Positions 57,181 to 64,000 of a DNA stretch of 64,000 nucleotides are shown here, piece after piece. Every line of letters starts with the position of its first letter. The first letter of the stretch is position 1. The DNA is from PALSA-243 sp963743705 (lineage in GTDB: Bacteria > Acidobacteriota > Terriglobia > Bryobacterales > Bryobacteraceae). The notes under the pieces are model-generated. The model was not told where the DNA came from and ran no database searches. It saw nothing but the letters and a program-made list of their open reading frames with translations. The position numbers were made by a program, and so were the translations under genes. The DNA lies in NCBI GenBank assembly GCA_963743705.1, contig CAVUQS010000012.1, positions 62,001 to 126,000 of the forward strand, written 5' to 3'.

Positions 57181-58086
57181 GTGTCCCGGCAAAACTCCTC
57201 GCTCTCTTGGCCGCCGTTGCCCTGGAAAGAATGGCGCGATACGCTCGACACGCTCCACATATGGACGCAGGTTGTAGGTAAGACGCGGCTCGAACTGTGT
57301 CCGCCTCAAAATCATTGGTGGCATGTCCCGCTCTATGTGAGTCCACGCGGCTTGACGACATCGTCCATTCCTTATGGCGCGCTGATCTTCGACGTGGAGT
57401 TCGATTTCATCGATCACGTTCTCCGCATCCGCACCAGCGCTGGAGAATCGGGGACGCTGCAACTCGCTCCGCGTACCGTCGCCGACTTCTACGCGGAATA
57501 TCTGTCGGCGCTGCATGCCATGGGCATCGATCTCAAGCTCACGCATCCGCATCCCGACGAAATACCGAATCCCATTCCTTTCGCCGATGACCGGCAACAC
57601 AAGTCTTACGATCCCGTCGCTGCCCATCGCTTTTGGTTGGCTTTGATCTCCGCGGACCGTATCTTGCGCGAATTCAGCGGACGCTTTCTCGGCAAGACCA
57701 GCCCCGTGCATTTCTTCTGGGGCAGCTTCGATCTTGCGGTGACCCGCTTTTCCGGACGTCCCGCGCCACCCCGGCCCGGCGCGGATAAGATGACGCGCGT
57801 GGCCTATTCGCACGAAGTCATCAGCGGCGGCTTCTGGCCCGGCGACGAGCGGTTTCCCGAGGCGGCCTTCTATGCCTACGCCGCGCCCGCACCGGCAGAG
57901 TTTGGCAAAGCGCGCGTTCGCCCCGATGCGGCGTTCTATTCCGATACCCTCGGCGAATATCTACTGCGCTATGACGACGTGCGTAAGGCCGAAGATCCGC
58001 ACGCCGCCGTTCTCGACTTTCTTCAGTCGACTTACGAAGCGGGGGCGCGCCTGGGTAACTGGGATTCCGACTTGGACGTGAAATAA
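57181..58086 (+). CDS. DUF5996 family protein
   Basis: 301 residues from GTG 57181; an alternative GTG at 57145 would add 12 residues. The family N-terminus WPPLPWKEWRDTLDTLHIWTQVVGKTRLELCPPQNHWWHVPLYV is clear, followed by FDVEFDFIDHVLRI, FAEYLSALHAMGID-like segments and a C-terminal stretch with HFFWGSFDLAVTRFSGR and SHEVISGGFWPGDE. The His and Asp residues in HHWWHV-like and FWGSFDL strands may bind a metal or ligand. The biochemical role of the family is unknown. Confidence 0.85.
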   Translation: MSRQNSSLSWPPLPWKEWRDTLDTLHIWTQVVGKTRLELCPPQNHWWHVPLYVSPRGLTTSSIPYGALIFDVEFDFIDHVLRIRTSAGESGTLQLAPRTVADFYAEYLSALHAMGIDLKLTHPHPDEIPNPIPFADDRQHKSYDPVAAHRFWLALISADRILREFSGRFLGKTSPVHFFWGSFDLAVTRFSGRPAPPRPGADKMTRVAYSHEVISGGFWPGDERFPEAAFYAYAAPAPAEFGKARVRPDAAFYSDTLGEYLLRYDDVRKAEDPHAAVLDFLQSTYEAGARLGNWDSDLDVK

Positions 58087-58172
58087 ATTCGCCGTCCCGG
58101 CGGAGGCCGCCCGGATCGTGTTGACAGGCGCCGTGGAATCCGATAGCGTTGCTCTCGGAGCTCAAATATCCC

Positions 58173-59126
58173 ATGAACCTTACCCGGCGCGACCTCGGCA
58201 AAATGGCGCTGGCGGCCCTTCCGGCTGCCCGCGCTCTCGCGGCAACGAGTTCGAACTTTGGCGGCGTGCAAATCGGCATCAACGCGCCGTACAGCTTTCA
58301 CGGCGAGTTCAAGAGCGGGGATGAATGCCTCGAAGCCACTCTCAAGCTGGGCTTAAGCGCAGTGGAATTGCGTGCGCAGCCCATCGAACAATTCATGGGC
58401 GCGCGGCTCGATCTGGTGGCTTATCCGCCGGCGCGCGTCACCGGGAAACCCGCCGACGAACTAGCCGCCATGCGCAAAGCCAACGCCGAAGAACTGCGTA
58501 AGTGGCGCCTCGCGGCTTCCATGGATAAGGTGAAGGCCTTCCGCAAGAAATACGAGAACGCCGGCGTCAAAATCGAAATCGTCAAGGTGGACGCCATCGA
58601 TATCTTCACGGATGAGGAGATCGATTACATGTTCGGCGTCGCCAAAACGGTGGGCGCGAACGCCATTTCCTGCGAAATTCCGCTCAGCCACACCAAGCGC
58701 CTGGGTGAGTTCGGCGAAAAACACAAAATGATGATCGGCTATCACGGCCACACCAACATTACCAGCCCCGAAGCTTTCGGCCGGCCGGAAAGCTGGGAGA
58801 CCGCGATGAGTTACTCGAAATACAACGGCATTAACCTCGATATCGGCCACTTTACCGCTGGAAATAGTAAGTCGCCAATTCCGTTCCTGCAGAAATATCA
58901 CGACCGCGTCACTCACATTCACGTCAAAGACCGCAAGTTAGACAACGGACCCAACGTGCCATTTGGCCAGGGTGACACGCCCATCGTAGAGACGCTGAAA
59001 TTGATGCAGAAGGAAAAGTGGAAGTTCCCCGGGATGATCGAGTTCGAATATACGACGCCGCAAGGCTCCACGCAGATGGCGGAGATCGCCAAGTGCGTCG
59101 AGTTCTGCAAGAAGGCGCTGACTTAG
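58173..59126 (+). CDS. Tat-exported sugar phosphate isomerase/epimerase-like protein
   Basis: 317 residues from ATG 58173. The N-terminus NLTRRDLGKMALAALPAARALAA is a twin-arginine signal. The body is an AP endonuclease 2/xylose isomerase-like TIM barrel. Metal ligands expected in the family are visible around MIGYHGHTNI, NGINLDIGHFTAG, THIHVKDRKLDNGPN and GMIEFEYTTPQG. Exported members are frequent in Acidobacteria and Planctomycetes and act on unusual sugars. The substrate is unknown. Confidence 0.88.
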   Translation: MNLTRRDLGKMALAALPAARALAATSSNFGGVQIGINAPYSFHGEFKSGDECLEATLKLGLSAVELRAQPIEQFMGARLDLVAYPPARVTGKPADELAAMRKANAEELRKWRLAASMDKVKAFRKKYENAGVKIEIVKVDAIDIFTDEEIDYMFGVAKTVGANAISCEIPLSHTKRLGEFGEKHKMMIGYHGHTNITSPEAFGRPESWETAMSYSKYNGINLDIGHFTAGNSKSPIPFLQKYHDRVTHIHVKDRKLDNGPNVPFGQGDTPIVETLKLMQKEKWKFPGMIEFEYTTPQGSTQMAEIAKCVEFCKKALT

Positions 59127-59137
59127 CCCTGCGTACG

Positions 59138-59803
59138 CTACGGGTGCAGATCGAGAGTGGTCTTACCGGCTGCGCCTTTGTAGACCAGCTCCACCTCGTA
59201 GACGCCCTTTGCGCCACCGCCATACCGGAAGAAGATCAACCCGGCTTGCGGCGTGGGGCGGTTGCCCTCAGGCAACAGCATCTTTCTAACGCGCTGCTGC
59301 ATCTTGACCACTTCGCCCGGCGGCATTCTCGGCGGCGTCGGTTTGTCGTCCCCGCCGCCTCCCAGAATTCCGCCGCCACCGCCGCCGCTGCCGCTGTTCA
59401 GGCTGGTCTTCGGCTTGTCAGGTGAAATCGGCGGAGCCCATTCCGGATCTTTGATGGAATACGCGACCGCTTCGAAAGGCTGCGCCGGTTGCGCCTTCTT
59501 GCCGTTGATGCGCAGCGAATAGTCGGAAAGCGCGATCGTTGCGTGCGCGTTCGGCGCACCGAAGACCGCGGTCTCCACGGCGACGTATTCTTCCGAGTTC
59601 AGAATGCCTTGCGGCGTGGGGATGGAATGCCCGAGAAATTCCGCCGCTACCGTCACCGCGCCCGCCTGGCTGTGCGCATAATAATCCGTGGCCGCGGCGC
59701 GGGGCGCGAGTCCCGGCGTTTCCTTGGGCGGAGGCGTCTGAGACAAAGCGGCCAGCCCAAGCGCGGCAATTAATGTTGATGTTTTTAAAAACCCACCGAG
59801 TTG
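59138..59803 (-). CDS. Exported protein, unknown function
   Basis: 221 residues from ATG 59803. The signal sequence is about 1-20 (LKTSTLIAALGLAALSQ), followed by PPPKETPG. The first part is beta-rich (AGAVTVAAEFLGHSIPTPQGILNSEEYVAVETAVFG). A Gly-rich, Pro-flanked linker (SGGGGGGILGGGGDDKPTPP) separates a C-terminal domain ending in GVYEVELVYKGAAGKTTLDLHP. No family recognised. Just downstream of the alpha-galactosidase gene on the same strand, with 17 bp overlapping the region before its start, so they may be co-expressed. Confidence 0.7.
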   Translation of the reverse strand, partial: QLGGFLKTSTLIAALGLAALSQTPPPKETPGLAPRAAATDYYAHSQAGAVTVAAEFLGHSIPTPQGILNSEEYVAVETAVFGAPNAHATIALSDYSLRINGKKAQPAQPFEAVAYSIKDPEWAPPISPDKPKTSLNSGSGGGGGGILGGGGDDKPTPPRMPPGEVVKMQQRVRKMLLPEGNRPTPQAGLIFFRYGGGAKGVYEVELVYKGAAGKTTLDLHP

Positions 59804-59819
59804 CATGGTAAACACAAAA

Positions 59820-61307
59820 TTACCACACACGCAGCATCAGCACGCCATGGCTGGGGATGCTCGCTGTGAACTCCGCGCCCTGCACTTTCACGCCGGCGTG
59901 CGCCCACAAATCGCGCGCCTCGACGTTCCCCTTGATGCCCAGATCGGCCCATTTCACCGACATTCGCGCCACATCGCCGGCACGATTGAACAGCGCCACG
60001 GCTTTGGCGTTGCCAACCAGATCGCGCACCCAGATTTCCTGCTCACCCGATTGCGAAAGCCGGCGACCCTGCTTTCCAGCCTTGTCCTGATCCACCGCGA
60101 TCACCTCGCGGTTCATCAGAATGTCCTTGATGCCCTGCGTCATGTCGCGCAGGTCGTTGCCCGCCAGCAGCGGCGCCGCCAGAATCGACCATAGGCTCAT
60201 GTGCGTGCGGTATTCGTCTTCATTCATTCCGCCGTTGCCGATTTCCAGCATGTCGGGGTCGTTCCAATGCCCAGGCTTCGCCCACGGTTGCAGATCGTTC
60301 TGCTTGAATCCGATGTTGGTCATCGAATCCCAACGGTCGCTGATGTCGCCCGTGGTGCGCCACAGGTTGCCGCCCACTTCCGGACCCCACTTCCACACGT
60401 CCGCGCGCCCATACTGGCAGAGGCTGAACACGATCGGCCGGCCCGCGGCGCGCAACGCATCGCCCATCTTCTGATAGACGGCCTGCATTTCCTCGTCGGT
60501 ATAAAGGTTGCGCGCGCTGCACCAATCGTACTTGAGGTAATCGATTCCCCACGCGGCGTAGGTCTTCGCATCCTGCATTTCGTGCCCGTAGGTTCCCACG
60601 TATCCCGCGCACGTATCCGGACCCGGCGACGAATAGATACCCAGCTTCAAACCTTTCGCATGGACGTAATCGGTCAGCGCCTTCATGTCGGGAAATTTCT
60701 TGTTGGACGTGATGTTGCCCGCGGCGTCGCGCCCGCCTTCCCACGTATCGTCGATATTGACGTAGATGTAGCCGGCGTCCTTCATGCCATTGGATGCGAT
60801 GGCGTCCGCCATGCCGCGCACGGAAGCGTCGTCCACGCGGCCGTGGAATTTGTTCCAACTGTTCCAGCCCATCGGCGGCGTCTTCGCGAGGCCGTTATCC
60901 GGCACCTTATGTAATGCCGGCGGCGCGACCCGCTTCGGATACGCACCCTCGCCCGCGGCCGTGCGATGCGCCACCATTTCGGCGCCGGGCTGGCCGTTCC
61001 GCCCCACCGCCGCCATATGCAGTTCGTCACCTTGCAAGCGGCCTTGATAAGTGGTGGTGCGCTCGCTGTGCCCATCCATCAGGCTGCCGACGATGGTGAA
61101 GTTGTCCGGCGCGCCCTTACTCTCCTTGATCGCGTAATAAAACTGCGTGGTGCGGATGTGGCCCGTGATGCGGTCGCCTTCCTGCTTCAGGTCGAAATAC
61201 GTGCGGCGTTCCGTGCCGTCGTGCATATCCTGCGCGGATAGCCAATTGCCACTCAGATCGGCCGCGAAGACGGGGGCGGCCATGAGGAGAAGAAGTCCGA
61301 TTTTCAT
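59820..61307 (-). CDS. Exported GH27 alpha-galactosidase with extra N-terminal domain
   Basis: 495 residues. Signal peptide 1-15 (LLLLMAAPVFA). Residues about 16-115 form a beta-domain (LSGNWLSAQDMHDGTERRTYFDLKQEGDRITGHI) not needed for catalysis, perhaps substrate binding. The GH27 barrel starts near 142 (AKTPPMGWNSWNKF). The nucleophile is D261 in YLKYDWC and the acid/base D321 in RTTGDISD. A small all-beta C-terminal domain ends HGVLMLRVW. It releases alpha-galactose, or a related sugar, from glycans outside the cytoplasm. Confidence 0.93.
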   Translation of the reverse strand: MKIGLLLLMAAPVFAADLSGNWLSAQDMHDGTERRTYFDLKQEGDRITGHIRTTQFYYAIKESKGAPDNFTIVGSLMDGHSERTTTYQGRLQGDELHMAAVGRNGQPGAEMVAHRTAAGEGAYPKRVAPPALHKVPDNGLAKTPPMGWNSWNKFHGRVDDASVRGMADAIASNGMKDAGYIYVNIDDTWEGGRDAAGNITSNKKFPDMKALTDYVHAKGLKLGIYSSPGPDTCAGYVGTYGHEMQDAKTYAAWGIDYLKYDWCSARNLYTDEEMQAVYQKMGDALRAAGRPIVFSLCQYGRADVWKWGPEVGGNLWRTTGDISDRWDSMTNIGFKQNDLQPWAKPGHWNDPDMLEIGNGGMNEDEYRTHMSLWSILAAPLLAGNDLRDMTQGIKDILMNREVIAVDQDKAGKQGRRLSQSGEQEIWVRDLVGNAKAVALFNRAGDVARMSVKWADLGIKGNVEARDLWAHAGVKVQGAEFTASIPSHGVLMLRVW

Positions 61308-61349
61308 GCAGAGACATCATATCCGAATCTTTAGCGATAACTGGAGCCG

Positions 61350-62156
61350 CTACACGAACATCGCGTTAGCGTCCGGATAGGCGATGGTGCCTTCGCCCAT
61401 CCGCTCGTACGTTCCGGCGTCGCGCATCTCTTCCGCCATGCGGCGCATCAGCCCCATGGTGGCGCGCATGGGGCCGGAGCCGACGCTGACGCGCGCCACG
61501 CCCAGGCGTTCCAGCCGTTCAACGCCCGGCGCGCCTGGACCTCCGAGAATGTTCACCGGGAACCGCAGCGCATCCACCAGCCGCGCGATCGCCTCTTCAT
61601 CGCGCACGCCTGGGACGAAAAGACAATCCGCGCCCTCATCGCGATAAGCCCCCAGCCGTTCGCACGAGCGCTCGAACCGCGTCGCTGGATCGCCAATACC
61701 CGCCAGGTAGATTTCGGTTCGCGCATTGATCACCACGCGCACGCCCAGCCGATCGCCCACGCGCTGCACCGCACGGATCTTGGCCAATTGCGCCGGCAGA
61801 TCCACCAGCGCGCCATGCTGATAGTCCTCGAGGTTCATGCCTACACCGCCCTCTTCGATCAGCCCTTCGACCGTGCGCTCGATGTCGTCGTAGCCGGCTT
61901 CGAGATCGGCGGTTACCGGCACGGACACCGCGCGCGCGATGCGCCGCACTTGCGCCAGCATCTCGGAAGACGGAATCGCTTCGCCATCCGCATAGCCCAG
62001 CGAATACGCGATCCCCGCGCTCCCCGTCGCGACTGCCGGAAACCCGGCGAGTTCGACGATGCGCGCGCTGGCGGCGTCCCACACATTGCACAGCCGCAGG
62101 ATGCGCGGGCCTTGATGTAGCTGCCGCAAAACTTCGGCTTTTTCCGATTGCGTCAT
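61350..62156 (-). CDS. Isocitrate lyase/PEP mutase family protein
   Basis: 268 residues from ATG 62156, which gives the family N-terminus QLHQGPRILRLCNVWDAASARIVELAGFPAVATGSAG. Further motifs: PVTADLEAGYDD (Mg2+-binding acidic pair), EEGGVGMNLEDY, GVRVVINARTEIYL and ADCLFVPGVRDEE. It lacks the KKCGH-type catalytic Cys segment of true isocitrate lyase and fits the oxaloacetate/methylisocitrate/carboxy-PEP-like branch. The substrate is uncertain. Confidence 0.88.
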   Translation of the reverse strand: MTQSEKAEVLRQLHQGPRILRLCNVWDAASARIVELAGFPAVATGSAGIAYSLGYADGEAIPSSEMLAQVRRIARAVSVPVTADLEAGYDDIERTVEGLIEEGGVGMNLEDYQHGALVDLPAQLAKIRAVQRVGDRLGVRVVINARTEIYLAGIGDPATRFERSCERLGAYRDEGADCLFVPGVRDEEAIARLVDALRFPVNILGGPGAPGVERLERLGVARVSVGSGPMRATMGLMRRMAEEMRDAGTYERMGEGTIAYPDANAMFV

Positions 62157-62183
62157 GCTGCCATGATACGGCGGCGGCGATGC

Positions 62184-62189
62184 TATAAT
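62184..62189 (+). promoter_or_regulatory. -10 box of the tRNA-Val gene
   Basis: A perfect TATAAT lies 15 bp before the tRNA 5' end. A -35 match at the right distance is poor. Confidence 0.6.
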
Positions 62190-62204
62190 CGGATTTCCCA
62201 CCAA

Positions 62205-62281
62205 GGGCCCGTAGCTCAGTTGGTTAGAGCGCTACCTTGACACGGTAGAGGTCTCCAGTTCGAGTCTGGGCGGGCCCACCA
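62205..62281 (+). tRNA. tRNA-Val (GAC)
   Basis: A 77-nt tRNA. Acceptor arms GGGCCCG and CGGGCCC pair fully; the D-arm has AGCTCAGTTGGTTAGAGC. The anticodon stem CTACC/GGTAG holds loop TTGACAC with anticodon GAC. The T-arm has GTTCGAGTC. CCA is encoded at 62279-62281. The integrase gene begins 76 bp downstream, oriented toward it, so the tRNA is the likely attachment site. Confidence 0.97.
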
Positions 62282-62319
62282 TCTTTTCAATAAGTTACAG
62301 TGATCTCCCGAAAATGCCC

Positions 62320-62358
62320 GTAGCACTTACGTAGCACTTCGGCCTTGCCGTAGCACTT
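62320..62358. repeat. Three direct repeats of GTAGCACTT
   Basis: GTAGCACTT occurs at 62320-62328, 62331-62339 and 62350-62358, the last two followed by C. They lie between the tRNA and the integrase, where arm-type sites of a tyrosine recombinase would be. The role is inferred from position. Confidence 0.55.
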
Positions 62359-63612
62359 CATTGCACCGGACCTTCAACGCGCATGTTGGCGAGTTCTTGC
62401 GTAGCGTCGATCTGCTTCTTCCCCTTCAGCCGATCCATGATCTGCGCGACATGTTCACGCTCGCGCGCCTCATCGGTCTGCGTGTAGAGGTAGGTCATAT
62501 CGAGCGATGCATGACCAGCGGCCTTTTGGGCCTCAAGCGGCGTCGCACCGACCTCTTGCCGCCATGTGACGTTCAGCCGCCGGAACGTGTGCATACCGAA
62601 GCCCTCAACGTAGATCCCGACCGCTTCAGCCGCGGGTCGAAAAACATACTGCTGTAGGTCTCGGTCATCAATTGGACCTCCGTCTTTGCGCTGAAAGATG
62701 AATTCGTCGCGACGCACGGCCGGCGGCATACCGCAATAGATCGCCAGCCAGTCCACCAATTTGCCGCACCCGGCGCGATGATTCGCTCTTTGGATCGTCA
62801 ACATCGCCACGATGGAAGCGTCGCTCCACGCGCAACGTGGCGGCGTAGCGTCGATATCCCCCGGTTGTAGCGCGAGCACCTCGGAGACACGGAGGCCAGT
62901 GACTGCTGCGACGATAACCAGCAAGCCGTGCGCCGTCGGCAGAAATGATCGAGAGTTTCCGGAACGGCCGTCAGAAACTTCGTGAGTTCCTCCGGCTGGG
63001 GAATCCTCTTTACGCGCTTCACCTTCTTTTTCCCGACGGAAACAGCCTTCTCCAGGGATTGCGCTCGTCCCAAAGCTTCCACTCCGCTGCTTTAGTAAAA
63101 AGCGCCGATAAGAGGTTGCGCAAGTCCAGACGCGCCCACCACCCGAGCCCATCGCGTTCAACCGTTACTTCAACCCCATCGCGCTTAACTGTAACATCTT
63201 CGATTCGGCCGCCTTGTTGATCCATGCCTCGATCGTCGGCCTGTTGATCTCGCACAGCATCATCTCGCCGAAGACCGGCAAGACGTGCAGCCGAAGGAGC
63301 GTTCGGTATTTGTTCTGTGTCGCCGACGCCTAATTGCGGGATGCGCACTTCCTCGAACCGGCGCGCGACGTCGCGAAATGGCACCTGTGACTGAATCAAA
63401 GAGCGGCCAGCGTTGACTGGCGCGAGGATTTGTTGCTTCATCCCCCGGGCCTGCTTCATCGAGATTTCGTCGCAAAACCCCAGTTGAAATGACTGCCGCT
63501 TTCGCTGAATGCCTCCGGGCGTCACAACCGGGACTGAGGCCAGGATGTAGTAAAACGGCCTACGGACATCGGTGCGCGTGAGAATCTTTGGATCTTGATA
63601 TCTGGTTTTCAT
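62358..63612 (-). pseudogene. Tyrosine integrase, many frameshifts
   Basis: Fragments in all three frames align into one integrase of about 418 residues. From ATG 63612: KTRYQDPKILTRTDVRRPFYY; then, in other frames, LRLHVLPVFGEMMLCEINRPTIEAWINKA (SAM-like core-binding domain), GLGWWARLDLRNLLSALFTKAAEWKLWDERNP, SVGKKKVKRVKRIPQPEELTKFL, TGLRVSEVLALQPGDID (first catalytic Arg), RVERRFHRGDVDDPKSESSRR, and HTFRRLN plus GHASLDMTYLYTQ (HxxR, H, Tyr). All catalytic residues can be found, but at least five or six frame changes separate them. The protein cannot be made from this sequence. Oriented toward the tRNA-Val gene. Confidence 0.85.
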
Positions 63613-63679
63613 GGCGTGCTCGCCTCGGTCGAGCACGTGAGAAATGATATCAAGCGCAGAGACACTTCCGGCACCGCCC

Positions 63680-63997
63680 TCAATGACGGTCGGTCGTTGG
63701 TGCCTCCTCATGTTGGGATTCGGGGAAGTACTTGGCTGCGATCAGGCGTGCCCACCGCGCTAGGCCGGAGTCTTCGCCGCCATAAAGCTCGGCGTTCTCA
63801 AGCACGACTCTGGCAGCCGCTAGATTCTGCTGCGGCATAAAGCCTTGGGTTTCCTCAATTGACCGGTGCAGTCTGGCGCTACCGGCATGACGGCTAATTG
63901 CGCGCGCATGTGCGCTTCCTCAACGTCGACGCCATCGGCTAAGGCTTAAGAAGTATTGCCTCATTTGGTCGCGGCTGACTTTCTTTTCGCGCGCCAT
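63680..63997 (-). pseudogene. Broken small gene of the element
   Basis: ATG 63997 starts MAREKKVSRDQMRQYFLSL. The same frame hits a stop after 25 codons, then continues open to a TGA at 63680 with RSIEETQGFMPQQNLAAARVV and LYGGEDSGLARWARLIAAKYFP. Between these, the neighbouring frame encodes LADGVDVEEAHMRAQLA. Two compensating one-base changes would therefore give a continuous 105-residue product. No family is recognised. It precedes the integrase on the same strand. Confidence 0.5.
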
Positions 63998-64000
63998 GCC

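Larger units (their letters stand above)
62279..64000. mobile_element. End of a decayed integrated element at tRNA-Val
   Basis: The layout is typical of an element inserted at a tRNA 3' end: intact tRNA, short repeats, an integrase pointing at the tRNA, then an unrelated small gene. The element continues past the window. All its visible genes are broken. The second att site is not visible, so the extent is unknown. Confidence 0.55.

Noticed and set aside
62320..62358. CRISPR-like array
   Set aside because: Units of 9 bp with 2- and 10-bp gaps are far too short. They fit integrase arm sites better, and no CRISPR array is seen elsewhere in the window.

Overview
The window looks like the chromosome of an acidobacterium of the Bryobacterales/Solibacter type. 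The evidence is an NHL-repeat protein ending in the 'Solibacter uncharacterized C-terminal domain' (TIGR03437 type), a VWFA-related acidobacterial protein (TIGR03436 type), three very large Oar-like TonB-dependent outer-membrane proteins with N-terminal carboxypeptidase-regulatory domains, and high GC content throughout. This assignment rests on recognised families, not on a database search.

Layout. 0-2.4 kb: an ABC exporter pair facing a PadR regulator across a symmetric operator, followed by a frameshifted membrane protein. 2.4-3.8 kb: a VapBC-type toxin-antitoxin pair and an RraA-family protein. 4-6.2 kb: a single-gene unit encoding a 701-residue radical SAM protein resembling tetraether synthase (Tes), with its own promoter and terminator. 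6.3-14.2 kb: a surface block of NHL/TIGR03437 protein, Oar-like protein with a Gly-rich insert, and VWFA protein. 14.3-19.1 kb: gltX-glnS-carbamoyltransferase, coupled by two ATGA overlaps. 19-23.2 kb: a decayed lactate permease-modABC run. 23.2-31.2 kb: DUF4384 protein (frameshifted), amidohydrolase, DUF2867 epimerase, fasciclin protein, XRE-cupin regulator, methyltransferase, amidase and a small membrane protein.

31.2-34.8 kb: a deacetylase, then an ECF42-type regulatory module (DGPF/YCII protein, sigma factor, 43-residue Cys membrane peptide, DUF899 protein). Both transcription units of this module carry the same TGTCGA-N17-CGTC promoter. 35-40.6 kb: Oar-like protein, beta-propeller protein and PQQ-type sugar dehydrogenase. 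40.6-46.0 kb: an exported caspase-family operon. 46-49.3 kb: DoxX-like remnant and MarR regulator, tRNA-Ser, a RelE-type toxin-antitoxin pair, an L,D-transpeptidase and a secreted protein. 49.5-62.2 kb: esterase, third Oar-like protein, CoA-transferase, a REP-like inverted repeat, and several metabolic or exported genes including a GH27 alpha-galactosidase. 62.2-64 kb: tRNA-Val used as an apparent integration site, followed by a heavily frameshifted tyrosine integrase and a broken small gene.

How the parts work together. The window is dominated by envelope and polymer-scavenging functions: outer-membrane receptors, exported enzymes, beta-propellers and carbohydrate enzymes. Several small self-contained regulatory modules (PadR, MarR, XRE-cupin, ECF42, two toxin-antitoxin pairs) are interspersed. 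Disrupted reading frames concentrate in two stretches (19-24 kb and 62-64 kb), with single cases near 1.8 and 46.5 kb. Many 1,000-residue ORFs nearby are intact, so the clusters look like gene decay, although assembly error cannot be excluded from the sequence alone.
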